NCBI GenBank assembly: GCA_964430505.1
Contig: CAYSGH010000006.1
Location: 38,833 to 102,832 of the forward strand
Reading direction: 5' to 3'
DNA from: UBA6176 sp032119375
GTDB taxonomy: Bacteria; Verrucomicrobiota; Verrucomicrobiia; Limisphaerales; UBA9464
Length of the DNA: 64,000 nt
Position 1 is the stretch's first letter, and each line of letters begins with the position of its first letter. This document shows, one piece after another, positions 8,813 to 19,700 of this stretch. Below the pieces are notes generated by a model. It worked only from the letters and a program-made list of their open reading frames with translations, searched no databases and was not told where the DNA came from. The position numbers and the translations under genes were made by a program.

Positions 8813-11800
8813 GGGGCCGATCCTCCCGGGGCGGGCCGGCCGCGCTGCAGGCGGCCGGCGAGGTCGTCGAACACGGTATAGAACACGGGGGTGGCGAGGA
8901 GGGTGAGGAGGAGGGAGAGCAACTGTCCGCCGAGGATGACGCCGGCCGTGGCGTTGTTGAAGGCGGCGCCGACGCCGCGGGCGAGCATCATGGGGACCAT
9001 GCCGGCCACGAAGGCGAGGGTGGTCATGAGGATGGGGCGGAGGCGTTCCTTGTTGGCGAGGAGGACGGCCTCGGTGCGGCCGAGCCCCTTCTCGCGGAGC
9101 TGGTTGGCGTGGTCGATCTGGAGGATGCCGTTCTTCTTCACCATCCCGAAGAGGACCAGGATGCCGAGCATGGAGAAGATGTTGACGGACTGGCCGAAGA
9201 GGATGAGCGAGAAGACGGCGAAGGGGAGCGTGAGGGGGAGGGCGATGAGGATGGTGACGGGGTGGATCCAGCTCTCGAACTGGGCGGCGAGGATGAGGTA
9301 CATGAAGACGAAGGCCATGAGGAAGGCGGTGAGGAAGGCGACGCCGGCCTTGGCCATCTCCTTGGTGCGGCCTGCGGAGCCGAACTGGTAGTCGGGGGGC
9401 AGGTTGGCCTTGCGGACGGCGGCCTCGATGCCGGCCAGGATCTGGGTCTCGCCGAAGCCGGGCGCGTTGTTGGCGGTGATCATCACCTGGCGGCGGCGGT
9501 TGAGCCGGTGGATCTCGGCGGGGCCGTCGCCGGGCTCGAGGCGAACCACGTTGTCCAAGGGCACCGGCCCGGCGGTCGCGGACGGGACCGCGAGCGTGGA
9601 GAGGACCTCGGCACGATTCCGGAACGGCTCGGCGGCGCGCACGTGGATGTCGTACTGCTCGCCGCCCTCGTCATAGGTGGACACCTTCATGCCCCCCACG
9701 AACAGGCGCAGGGCGGCGGAAAGGTCGGACACGGCGACGCCGAGCTGGCCGGCGCGGCTGCGGTCCATGCGGGCGACGATCTCGGGCTTGCCGGGGATGA
9801 GGTTGGAGTCGAGGTCGCGGATGCCTGGGATTTGGCGGGCGTCCTGGAGGACCTGGGCGGTGACGTCGAGGAGGCGGGCGATGTCCGGGCCCGAGATGAA
9901 GTACTGGACGTTGGCGGTGGACATGCCGGTGTTGAAGGGCGGCACGGAGAGCACGGTGATGCGCCATTCCTGCGGGTGGCGCGGGACGACGTCGCGGCGG
10001 ACGCGGTCCATGATGTCCTCCTGGGTGGCCTTGCGGGCCTCGGGCGGGACGAGCCGGACGTAGATGCCGGCCACGTTGGCGGTGCGTTGCTCGTTGTCGC
10101 CGATGGTGAGGAGGGTGGACTCGACGCCGGGGATGGAGCGGATGTCGCGGGCGACGCGCTCGGCGAGGAGGTCGGTCATGGCGAGGGTGGAGCCCTCGGG
10201 GGCGCGGAGGTTGACGACGAACTCGGCCTCCTCGACGGGCGGCAGGAAGTCCTTCTTCACGGCCTTGAGGAGAGGCGGCAACGAGGCGAGGACGACGACG
10301 CAGGTGGCCACGACGACCCACCGGCGGCGCAGGGAGAAGGCCAGGAGCACCAGGTAGAGGCGCTCGACGGGCTTGTAGGCGACATCGACGACGCGGGTCA
10401 TGGCGCGGTCCAGGCGGCTGGCGTGGCCGTGCGGGCGGAGCATCCGCGCGGCCAGCGTGGGCGCGAGCGTGAAGCTCACCAGCAACGACACGGCGATGGC
10501 GAAGGCCATCGTGAGGCCAAAGCTCTTGAGGAACATGCCCACGATCCCGCCCAGGAAGGCCACGGGCACGAACACGGCGAGCAGGGACAAGGTCGTGGCC
10601 ATGACGGCGAGGCCGATTTCCTGGGTGCCGCTGATGGCGGCCTCGTAGGGCGTGGAGCCCTTCTCCTCCATGTGCCGGAAGATGTTCTCCACGACGATGA
10701 TGGCGTCGTCGATGACGATGCCCACGGCGAGGGCGAGGGCGACAAGGCTGATTTGGTTGAGGGTGACGTCCTGGGCCCACATGACGCCGAAGGCGGCGAT
10801 GATCGAGGTGGGGATGGCGAGGGCGGAGATGACGGTGGCGCGGGCGTTGCCGAGGAAGAGGAGGACGACGAAGGCGGCGAAGACGGCGCCCAGGACGAGG
10901 TGCTCCTTGACGGCGTGCACGCTGGTGCGGATGACGCGGGAGTTGTCGCGGGCGACCTCGACGGCGTAGCCCCTGGGCAGGAGGCCGCGTTCCTCCGCGA
11001 GGCGTTCCACCACGGCATCGACGACGCCAATGGTGTTCGCGCCGGACTGCTTCCGGATGGAGAGCACGACGGAGGGCACGCCGCTGCGCCGGGCGACGGT
11101 GCGGGGCTCCTCCTCGCCATCCTCGACGGCGGCGACGTCGGAGAGTCGCACCAGGCCGCCGTCGCGCTGTGACACCACGAGGCGCGCCAGCTCGTCGATG
11201 GAGGCCGCCTTGCCTGCCACGCGCAGGCCCGACTCGTGGCCGGCGTCCTTCACCATGCCCGCCGGGATTTGGACGTTCTGGGAGCGGAGGGCGCGCTGGA
11301 CGTCCACGGCGGTGAGGCCATGGGACTGGAGCCGGACGGGGTCAAGGCGCACGTTCACCTGGCGCTTTCGGCCTCCTATCACGCGCACCTGCCCCACGCC
11401 GGGCACGCTTTCAAGCCGTCGGCGCAGGACCTTGTCGGCGTACTCGGTGATCTCGCGCACCGGCCGGTCGGCGACCAGCGCGAGGTTGAGGATCGGGGAG
11501 GCGTCGGGGTCGAGCTTCTCGATGATGGGCGGGTCGGCGTCGTCTGGCAGGTCGGCGAGGATCTGGTTGACGCGGTCGCGCACCTCCTGGGCGGCGACGT
11601 CGATGTTCTTCTCGAGCAGGAACGTCACGAGCACCTGGGAGACGCCCTCGCTGGACGTCGAGTGGACCTCGTCGATGCCCGCCACCGTGTTGACGGCCTC
11701 CTCGATCTTGTCGGTCACCTCCGTCTCGATCTCGCGGGGCGTCGCGCCCGGCAGGCGCGTGACGACGGAGACCGTGGGGAAGTCGATCTTGGGGAAGCGG

Positions 11801-11907
11801 TCCACCTCCAGCCGGGAGTAGCCCAGCAACCCCACGACGAGGAAGACGAGGACGATGACGCTGGCCAGGACGGGGCGTCGGACGGAAATCGCGGCGAGCC
11901 ACTGCAT
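8809..11907 (-). CDS. RND (HAE1-type) multidrug efflux permease
   Basis: Inner-membrane proton-driven pump of the AcrB/MdtBC/MexB type, 1032 residues. Twelve TM helices are expected; the first begins in RRPVLASVIVLVFLVVGLLG and porter-domain loops follow. The proton-relay aspartates are in TM4 (VGIVIDDAIIVVENI, about residues 400-401), and the relay lysine is in TM10 (GMVKKNGILQ, about 924). It transports hydrophobic or amphipathic compounds from the inner membrane and periplasm through the outer-membrane partner; the substrate is not predictable. It starts 12 bases after the membrane fusion protein and overlaps the outer-membrane gene. Confidence 0.97.
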   Translation of the reverse strand: MQWLAAISVRRPVLASVIVLVFLVVGLLGYSRLEVDRFPKIDFPTVSVVTRLPGATPREIETEVTDKIEEAVNTVAGIDEVHSTSSEGVSQVLVTFLLEKNIDVAAQEVRDRVNQILADLPDDADPPIIEKLDPDASPILNLALVADRPVREITEYADKVLRRRLESVPGVGQVRVIGGRKRQVNVRLDPVRLQSHGLTAVDVQRALRSQNVQIPAGMVKDAGHESGLRVAGKAASIDELARLVVSQRDGGLVRLSDVAAVEDGEEEPRTVARRSGVPSVVLSIRKQSGANTIGVVDAVVERLAEERGLLPRGYAVEVARDNSRVIRTSVHAVKEHLVLGAVFAAFVVLLFLGNARATVISALAIPTSIIAAFGVMWAQDVTLNQISLVALALAVGIVIDDAIIVVENIFRHMEEKGSTPYEAAISGTQEIGLAVMATTLSLLAVFVPVAFLGGIVGMFLKSFGLTMAFAIAVSLLVSFTLAPTLAARMLRPHGHASRLDRAMTRVVDVAYKPVERLYLVLLAFSLRRRWVVVATCVVVLASLPPLLKAVKKDFLPPVEEAEFVVNLRAPEGSTLAMTDLLAERVARDIRSIPGVESTLLTIGDNEQRTANVAGIYVRLVPPEARKATQEDIMDRVRRDVVPRHPQEWRITVLSVPPFNTGMSTANVQYFISGPDIARLLDVTAQVLQDARQIPGIRDLDSNLIPGKPEIVARMDRSRAGQLGVAVSDLSAALRLFVGGMKVSTYDEGGEQYDIHVRAAEPFRNRAEVLSTLAVPSATAGPVPLDNVVRLEPGDGPAEIHRLNRRRQVMITANNAPGFGETQILAGIEAAVRKANLPPDYQFGSAGRTKEMAKAGVAFLTAFLMAFVFMYLILAAQFESWIHPVTILIALPLTLPFAVFSLILFGQSVNIFSMLGILVLFGMVKKNGILQIDHANQLREKGLGRTEAVLLANKERLRPILMTTLAFVAGMVPMMLARGVGAAFNNATAGVILGGQLLSLLLTLLATPVFYTVFDDLAGRLQRGRPAPGGSAP

Positions 11908-11919
11908 GGTTGCGCGGGG

Positions 11920-13071
11920 TCAGGGCTTGCCAACGCGTACCGGGACGCCATCGGACAGGGGTCCGTCGGCGGTGGTGACGACTTGGTCGGACCGGGACAG
12001 GCCGCGGCGGACCTCGACCCAGCCCTCGCCGGACTCGCCCACCTCGACGAGCCGCTCCTCGGCGGCGTCCGAGGCGACGACAAACACGCTGCGACGGCTG
12101 CCGTCGGCATGGAGCGCGCTGGCTGGCACGACGAGGCCGGCGGTCTCCTTGGACGCGATTTTGGCGTCGGCGAAATAGCCGGGCCGTAGGCGGCCGTCGC
12201 GGTTGTCCACGTCGGCCTCCACGACGAGGTCGCGGGCGGACTTGCGGACGGCGGCGCCCACGTGGCGGATGGTTCCATGGAATTGGGACCCTGGAAGGGC
12301 GGCAACCGTGAACGCGACGGCCTGGCCCTCCTTCACGTCCCCTGCCGATGTCTCGGGCACGTTGAGGACGAGGCGTAGCCGGGACACCTCGACGATGCGG
12401 GCGACGACCGAGTCTGGCTTCAGCATCTCGCCGGGCTCGGCCAAGCGCTCGGCCACGATCCCTGCGAAGGGCGCGCGGACCACGGCGTCATCCAGCGTCT
12501 TGCGTGCGAGGTCCCGACGGGCGGTGACGGCCAGCACGTCGGCCTCGCGGACGGCAAGGTCGGCCTCCATCCGGCGGAAGTCCGCCTCGGCGACGGCCTT
12601 GGAGCCCACAAGGGGCGCGTGGCGTTCCACCTCGCTGCGGGCGAGCTGGAGGCGGGCGTTGGCCAGGGCGAGGGCGGCCTCGGCCTCCTGAAGGGCCAAG
12701 GTTGAGGAACGGTCATCCACGCGCACGAGGATGGCCCCGGCCTCCACCATGGCTCCACGTTCAAACGCGGCCTCGCGGACCTTGCCGGTCGTGTCGGCAG
12801 CGATGCGCGCGTCGCGCAGGCCCTCGAGTTGCCCCGTCACGCGCAGGTGACGGGCGATGGGTCTTTCGACGACGGGCCCGACCTGGACGCCCACGACTCG
12901 GGCCGAGGCGGGTGGGGGGGTGGCGGTGGCGTCAGGCTCGGCGGGCGAGCGGTCCTTGCATCCGGCCGTCGTCATCAGGGCGAGCCCCGCCAACCACGCG
13001 AGCGGGCAGGGTCCACGCTGGTTCGTGATGCCCGGCATCCGGGCGCTTCTTGCCTTCATCAGGGGTGTCAT
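11920..13071 (-). CDS. RND efflux membrane fusion lipoprotein (HlyD/AcrA family)
   Basis: Periplasmic adaptor between the RND pump and the outer-membrane channel, about 383 residues. The N-terminus ends in a lipobox (LMTTAGCKDRSP), so it is probably a lipoprotein anchored in the inner membrane. The biotinyl-lipoyl half motifs (DARIAADTTGKVREAAFERG and APFAGIVAERLAEPGEML) flank a helical hairpin (LALQEAEAALALANARLQLA to RDLARKTLDDA); beta-barrel and membrane-proximal domains follow. The open frame runs upstream to 13404 over folB sequence and is not coding there. ATG at 13071 is used; in-frame ATGs at 13059 and 13038 are possible. First gene of the three-gene efflux operon. Confidence 0.93.
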   Translation of the reverse strand: MTPLMKARSARMPGITNQRGPCPLAWLAGLALMTTAGCKDRSPAEPDATATPPPASARVVGVQVGPVVERPIARHLRVTGQLEGLRDARIAADTTGKVREAAFERGAMVEAGAILVRVDDRSSTLALQEAEAALALANARLQLARSEVERHAPLVGSKAVAEADFRRMEADLAVREADVLAVTARRDLARKTLDDAVVRAPFAGIVAERLAEPGEMLKPDSVVARIVEVSRLRLVLNVPETSAGDVKEGQAVAFTVAALPGSQFHGTIRHVGAAVRKSARDLVVEADVDNRDGRLRPGYFADAKIASKETAGLVVPASALHADGSRRSVFVVASDAAEERLVEVGESGEGWVEVRRGLSRSDQVVTTADGPLSDGVPVRVGKP

Positions 13072-13276
13072 CCGAGCCCCCGATGGGGCGCCGTGCGCCG
13101 CCAAGGAGGGGAATTGTCGCGGCACGAGGCAGAGGAGCGCCGGGCCGTGGCATGCGGAGCGTCCCAAGCCCAGCCGGGCCGGGTCAACCCTTGGGAAGCC
13201 GCGCCCTGCCAAGCCTTGCGAAACCGGGAGCCCCCGCGAGCCGGAAGGGATGCCCGCTTGGCCCTTGGAACTGGGG

Positions 13277-13618
13277 CTAGCGGGTGGTTCGGACGGAGAC
13301 GTGGCGGGCCTCGGGAAGGATGAACTTCTTGACCTCCACGGTGGCGTGGGCGACGCCGAAGTCGGCGACCACCATGCCCGCGATCTCGGAGGCCAGGGAC
13401 TCAATCAAGCGCCAGCTGCGGCCCTCGCCCATGCGGAGGATGCGACGGCTGACGGCGTAGTAGTCGATGGTGCGGCGCAGGTCGTCGGAGGCGGCGGCGG
13501 CGGAGAAGTCGTGCTGCATCTCGACGTCGATGAGGAGCCGCTGTGGCCGCTCGCGTTCCTGGTCGGGGACGCCCACGTGAAAATGCACCTCCAGGTCGCG
13601 GATCGAGATGGTGTCCAT
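13277..13618 (-). CDS. folB: dihydroneopterin aldolase FolB
   Basis: Folate pathway enzyme that converts 7,8-dihydroneopterin to 6-hydroxymethyl-dihydropterin. 113 residues from ATG 13618 (MDTISIRDLEVHFHVGVPDQ), near the family length of about 120. Family segments seen are IRDLEVHFHVGVPDQERERP, TIDYYAVSRRI, LIESLASEIAG and the final VEVKKF containing the catalytic lysine. The open frame reaches 13654, but the ATG at 13618 fits the family N-terminus. It lies between the secretion operon and the efflux operon, with a repeat/hairpin just upstream. Confidence 0.94.
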   Translation of the reverse strand: MDTISIRDLEVHFHVGVPDQERERPQRLLIDVEMQHDFSAAAASDDLRRTIDYYAVSRRILRMGEGRSWRLIESLASEIAGMVVADFGVAHATVEVKKFILPEARHVSVRTTR

Positions 13619-13678
13619 GGGCCTGAGGCTATCGCGGGTTGACGCGATGGGCACGCGGTTCCTTGGGGAGATGGGGAC

Positions 13679-13737
13679 GGAGCCGGGACGGCTCCGCCAC
13701 GTTGTTGGGTCGCAGTCGGGACGGCTCCGCCACGTTG
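13679..13737. repeat. hairpin plus 21-bp direct repeat after the giant secretin gene
   Basis: A 21-base unit (CGGGACGGCTCCGCCACGTTG) occurs at 13684-13704 and again, identically, at 13717-13737. An inverted repeat CGGAGCC/GGCTCCG overlaps the first copy (13679-13697). It lies in the 135 bases between the secretin stop and folB. It may act as a transcription terminator or be a REP-like element; there is no U run. Recurrence elsewhere in the genome could not be checked. Confidence 0.8.
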
Positions 13738-13753
13738 CGGGGGGAGTGGCGGC

Positions 13754-16700
13754 TTACCGGACGGAGTTGGTGGTGCCCTTTTGGATGGGGGCGCGGCGGA
13801 AGGAGGGGACGCGATTGGTGGGGGCGATGTCATCCGGGAGGATGGGCTCGACGACGGAGCGTTGGAACTCGTCGGGCTTGAGCTCCTTTTGGAAGCGGGA
13901 GTTGCGGATCATGTCGTCGGTGATCTTGCGTGGGTCCTCGAGGGGGATGGGGTCCTGTGGGTTGGCGAGGACGAGGGGGGTGAGGAAGATGAGGAGCTCC
14001 TTGCGCTCGCGGGTGGTCTTGGTGGAGCGGAAGAGGACGCCGAGGTAGGGAATCTCGCCGAGGACGGGCATCTTTTTGACGCGGCGATCGTCGGTGGTGG
14101 AGATGAGGCCGCCGATGATGATGGTTTGGCCGGACTGGGCGGAGACGGTGGTGTTGGCGCGGCGTTGGTTGACGACGGGGACGACGGCGGACTTGTTGAT
14201 TTCGACGGTGGAGGAGGAGATGGCGGAGTTGGTGGTGCCGAGCTCCATCTTGACGAAGCCGTCGGGGGAGATCTTGGGGGTGACGGTGAGGTTCACGCCG
14301 ACGTCCTCGTAGCGGAAGGAGTTGATGGTGTCGCCCTGCGGCGTGACGCGGGAGTCGGTGATGAGGGGGATGCGCTGGCCGATGTTGATGGTGGCGGGCT
14401 TGTTGTCGGCGGTGACGATTTGGGGGCGCGAGAGGACCTCGAGGCGTCCGTCGGTCTTGAGGGCGCGGAGGACGAAGTTGAAGTCGGAGGAGGAGACGGC
14501 GGTGGAGAAGCCGCCGAGGGACTGGAGCTGGTTGGGGACGCCGAAGTCGGTGCCGTTGCCGATGGTGTAGTCGCCCTTGGTGACGGACTGGTTCCACTCG
14601 ATGCCGAGCTCGCCGACGGCGTCGAGGGTGATCTCGGCGAGGACGACCTGGATGAGGACCTGGGGCTGTGCGGAGTCGAGCTCCTCGATGATGCCGGTGA
14701 TTTGGTCGAAGTAGCGGCGGTTGGCGGAGACGAGGAGGGTGTTGGAGGTTTGCTCGGCGACGACGGCGACCTCGCGTTCGAGCATGCGTTGGGCGGTGCC
14801 GACGGCGTCGGCTCCGAGGGTGGCGACGAGGCGTTGGCGTTCCTGGTCGAGGAAGTTGCGGATGGCGGTGGCGACCTCGGGGGCCTGGGAGTTGCGGAGT
14901 CGGACGACGCGGGAGGTGCGTTCGGCGGCGGGGGAGGAGTCGAGGGACTCGATGATCTCTGAGACGAGGGTGACGTAGTGGTCGGTGCCGCCGACGAGGA
15001 GGGAGTTGGTGCGGGGATCGACGGTGACGTTGAGGGCGTTGGCCTCGGCGGTGCCGAGGGTGGCGGAGGCGAGGGGTTCGTCGTCGGGGGTGGGGGAGCC
15101 GTCTGGGGCGGTGCGGGAGCGGACGAGGGTGTATTGGATGGAGCGTTGGCTGGCGGTGGTGGTCTGGGTCATGCGGAAGAGCTGGGTGAGCAGCTCGCCC
15201 ATCTGGCGTGCGTCGGCGTTCTGGAGGGAGAAGACCTTGATCTTGGCCTGCTGCGGGGAGGCGGCATCCAGGCGATGAATGATCTGGTCGAGGAGGCCCA
15301 TGTACTCGACGGGTCCGGAGACCACGAGCGAGTTCATGCGGGGGTCCGGCGTGATGAGGATGCCCTCCTTGAGGGCGGCGGAGACGAGCTCCTGACCGTC
15401 CTCGGTGCGGCTGATGAACTGGAGGACGGACTGGGCGTTGGGGTTTTGGTCGGTGAGGGGGGTGGGCTTGCTGTTGAGGGCGGCGGTGAGGATGGCGGAG
15501 AGGGTTTCGGCGCGTGCGTGCTCGAGGGGGAAGACCTTGATTTCGGAGACGCGGGCGACCTGGTCCGTGTCGAGCTGGCGGACGACCTCGGCGATGCGTC
15601 GGGCGTCGATCTCGCCGCAGGAGACGACGAGGGCGTTGATGCGTTCGTCGGCGTTGATGACGACGGGGAGGACTTGGTTGGGGCCGGCGTCGCGGAAGAG
15701 GCCCTGGACGGTGGTGGCGACGCGGCGTGCGTCGGCCTTGGCGAGGGGGAAGACGTGGATGGAGAGGCCGGTGTCGGTGGGCTCGGCGTCGAGCTGGCGG
15801 ACGAGGGAGGCGACGGTGTCCATGTCATCGACGGTGGCGCCGACGAGGAGGGCGTTGACCCAGTTGTCGGCGACGATGGTGATGGGGTCGATGGGCTCGC
15901 CCTTCACCTTGGGGGGGCGGTTGGCAACGATGGACTGGAGGGTTTGCTGGAGCTTGGCGGCGGTGGCCTTTTGGAGCGGGAAGACGCGGAAGTTGAGCCG
16001 GGCGAAGGTGCCCTCGCCGTCGAGCTGTGGGAGGAGGCGATCAACGAGGTCGAAGGCCTCCTTGCCGCCGGAGACGAGGAGGGCGTTGACGCGGTCGTCG
16101 GCGAGGACGGTGACGGGGAGGATGCGTTCGTTGGCGTTGACGGTGATGGCGTCGGCGGTGCGCTTGGCACGGAAGAACTGGTCGAGGATGGGGGCGAGGG
16201 AGGAGGCGCGTGCGTGGCGGAGGGGATAGAGGCGGACGTCGGAGGCGGCGGCGACGTCCTTGCTATCGAGCTTCTCGATGACGGACTTGACGATGGCGAG
16301 GTTCTCCGGGGAGGCGGAGACGATGAGGGTGTTGGATCGGGTATCGACGGAAGTGGAGAGGATGTTTTGCGGGGTGCGGGCGTTGGGGTTGGCGTTGGGC
16401 GGGAGGCCGGGGCGGTAGAGGCCTTGGTCAACGAGGGAGCGGAGGACGGTGGCGACGCGCTGGGCGTCGGCGAACTGGAGGGTGAACATCTCGAAGACGC
16501 CGCCGGGGATGGCGGGCTGGGCGTCGAGCTTGGCGACGAGGGACTGGATGAGCTCGAGGTTTTCCTTCGAGGCGGAGACGACGAGGGCGTTGTTGAGGGG
16601 GTCGGGCTGGACATCGACCTGCTGGGACGGGAGGGGGGGTTGGCCTGGGAGGGTTTGGGCGCGGAGGCGGGCGGTGAAGGAGGCCTCGATGAGGTTGGCG

Positions 16701-19700
16701 ACGCGAGCGGCGTCGTTGTTGCGGAGGGGGATCACGACGAGGGCGAGGGCGGGGTTCTCGAGTTTTTGGTCCAGCTTGCTGAGGAGGTCGTCGAGGGTGG
16801 CGTTGTCGTCCTGGGAGGCGGCGACGAGGAGGACGTTGGCGCGGGTGTCTGGGAGGATGATGGGCTTTTGGCGTTGGAGGTCGGTGCCGGGGAGGGCGGC
16901 GTAGCGTTGGGTGAAGAGGGCGTTGAGGGTGGAGGCGAGGACGCGTGCGTCGGCGTTCTCGACGGGGACGATGCGGATGCGTCCGGCGAGGGCGGGGCTG
17001 GCGTCGTCGAGTTGCTTGGCGAGGGATTGGACGAGCTCGAAGCCCTCGCGGGAGCCGCCGACGAGGAGGGAGTTGGAGCGGGTGTCGGCGAGGATGACGA
17101 CCTTGAGGGAGTCGGCGGCTCCCGGGGTGCGGAGGGCGCGCTGGGAGATGCGGGCGTCCATGAGGCGTTGGAGGGTGGTGGCGACGAGGGAGGCGTCAGC
17201 GTGCTGGAGGGGGACGAGCTGGATGTCGCGGAGGTCGAAGTCGAGCTTCTGGTCCAGCTTGGCGAGGAGGCTGTCGAGGATGGCGAAGGCCTTGGAATTG
17301 CCGGCGACGATGAGGGAGGCGGTGCGCGGGTCGAGGGAGACGATGGGCTTGTCCTCGTCGCGGAGGGTGGTGGAGCGGGGGCCGGTGAAGAGGTCGGAGA
17401 GGATCTTTTGGATGGAGGCGGGGTCGGCGTGCTGGAGGGGATAGACGCGGACGGTTTCGAGACCGGACGCGGCGGGGATGTCGAGCTGGTTCACGACATC
17501 CTCGATGAGGGGAAGCATGTCGGTGCGCGCGGCGACGAGGAGGATGTTGGAGATGTCGTCGGCCTGGAGGGTGAGGGCGGCGCGGGACTTTGCGGTTTGG
17601 GAGGACTTGGAGGCATCGCCGCCGTCGCGAAGGGTGCGGAGGCGGGTCACTTGGGTGGCGAGGCCCTCGGTGCCGGGGACGGAGGGGCCCTCGGTGAAGA
17701 CGGAGCGGAGGAGGGGGAGGAGGCGTGAGGCGGAGGCGTGCTTGAGGCGGAAGAGGCGGATGTCGGTGACGAAGCGCTCGAGGGGTTGGTCGATGTCGGC
17801 GACGACCTTGGCGGCGAGCTCGAGGGTATCGGGCTGGCCGGAGAGGATGAGGGTGTTGGAGCGGGCGTCGATGGCGACGGTGAGGGGATGGGCGAGGGCC
17901 TTGCCGGCCTCGGACTGGGGCTCGGCACCGGGTCCGGCGGGGCCGGTGGCGAGGGTGCGGCCCTGGGAGAAGAGGGTGGTCAGGGTGGTGGCGGTGGAGG
18001 CGGCGTCGGCATGGGCGAGGCGGACGAATCGGACGCGGACGCCCTCGACCATGGCGGGGGTGTCGAGGAGGTCGATGACGGAGGCGATGGCGTCGAGGTT
18101 GTCGGTGGAGGCGGTGACGAGGAGGCGGTTGCCGCCGCCGGGGGCGGCGTCGGCGGAGATGCGGATGGGCTGGGAGAGGTCGAGGGTGACGGGGGAGCCG
18201 TCGGCGGAGCGGACGTTGAGGCGTCGGACCTGTTCCTGGAGCTCGCGTGCCTCGGGGGTGGACTCGCCTTGGGGGCCGGGGCGGAGGAGGTTTTGGAGGA
18301 TGGTGGCGAGCTGGGTGGCGTTGGCGCGCTTGAGGGGGAAGACGCGGACGTCGGCCTCGACGTTCTTGGAGGGTTGGTCGATGGACTCGATCATCTTGCT
18401 GACCTGCTGGATGACGGGGTCGCGGGCGATGACGAGGAGGCCGCGGTCACGGGGGGAGACGGAGACGGTGACGGGGTCGCCGGGGCGCGTGGCATTGAGT
18501 TGGGCGACCATTTGCTGGACGAGAGCGAGGGCCTTTTGGGGCTCGGCGTGTGCGAGGGGGAAGATTTTGAAGCCGGTCTGTGCGGTGGCCCCGGCGTCGT
18601 CGAGCTGCTTGATGAGGGATTCGAGGAGGCCGAAGTCCGTGGGGCGTGCGCGAATGACGACGGAGCGGGTGCGGGGCTCGGCGACGACGGTGATCTTGGG
18701 GGCCTGCTTGGGCGGGACGCCGTCGGAGAGCTGGCGGAGCTGGGCCGGGGTGAGCTGGATGGGCTCGGGCTTGAAGACCTCGGTGAGGGTCTTGGCGACG
18801 AGGACGGGGTCGGCATCCTTGAGGGGGAAGAGGCGGAACTCGGCCTCGTTGCCGTAGAAGTTGAAGGAGAGCTCGGTGATGAGGCGCTCGACGTTCTCGA
18901 TTTCGGCGACGGGGCCGGCGAGGACGAGGGCGTTGGCTTGCTTGTCGATGGCGACGGAGACGCCCGGGGGCGCGTTGGTGTCGCCGTCGGGGCGGGGCTG
19001 GACCTTGTCCACGATGGCGAGGGAGGACTGGGTGGTCTGGGGGTAGATGCTTTCGAGGAGCCTGGCCATTTGGTCGGCGGCGACGCGGTCGAGGGCGCGG
19101 AGGCGGACGACGTAGGAGGAGTCCTGGCCCTGGGCGTCGAGGCGGGAGACGAGCTCCATGACCTGGGCGAGGTCGGCGCGGCGGCCGATGAGGGTGAGGG
19201 AGTTGTTGGAGAAGTCGGGCTCGACGATGGGGCGCTCGGCCTTGGGGCGGTTGCTGAAGATGGCCTCGATTTGGGAGGCGATGTCGAAGGCGCGGCCCTT
19301 GCGGAGCCAGACGAACTGGACGTCGCGGTCGGTGCGGTCGGGGGCCTTGTCGAGGGTGGGGAGAAGCTTCTCGATGACGGCGAAGTGGTCGGCGGTGCCG
19401 GTGACGACGAGGGAGTTGGAGCGGTCCTCGATGGAGATGGTGGCCTGGCGGGCGAAGCCGCCGCCGCCACCACCGGAGTCGCCGTCTGGGGAGGAGCGGG
19501 CGAAGCGGCGCCGGCTGGAGACGGACTGGAGGATGGGCTGGAGGATGGTGGAGACCTCCTTGGCGTTGCCGTTCTCGAGCTTGTAGATGCGGACCTCGAT
19601 CTCGGAGGAGGGGGCGTCGGCGTCGAGCTCGCGGACGATGCGGAGGACGTCCTGGACGGCGTTGGTGGGGCCGTTGAGGAGGATGGAGTTGGCGCCGGGG

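Noticed and set aside
13072..13404. N-terminal extension of the membrane fusion protein across folB
   Set aside because: It overlaps folB in another frame, and a proper lipoprotein signal begins after the ATG at 13071.
15334..15828. Ser/Pro-rich minus-strand open frames within the giant gene
   Set aside because: They are frame-shifted readings of the same repeated codons; the main frame carries the recognisable Secretin_N and secretin segments.
14978..17728. Very long open frames on the plus strand opposite the giant secretin (also 17738-20026, 20180-23830, 24707-26341)
   Set aside because: They are Gly/Glu/Val/Asp-rich antisense translations caused by strong codon bias (G or C at third positions). 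They show no domain, signal peptide or ribosome site and are periodic like the sense gene.
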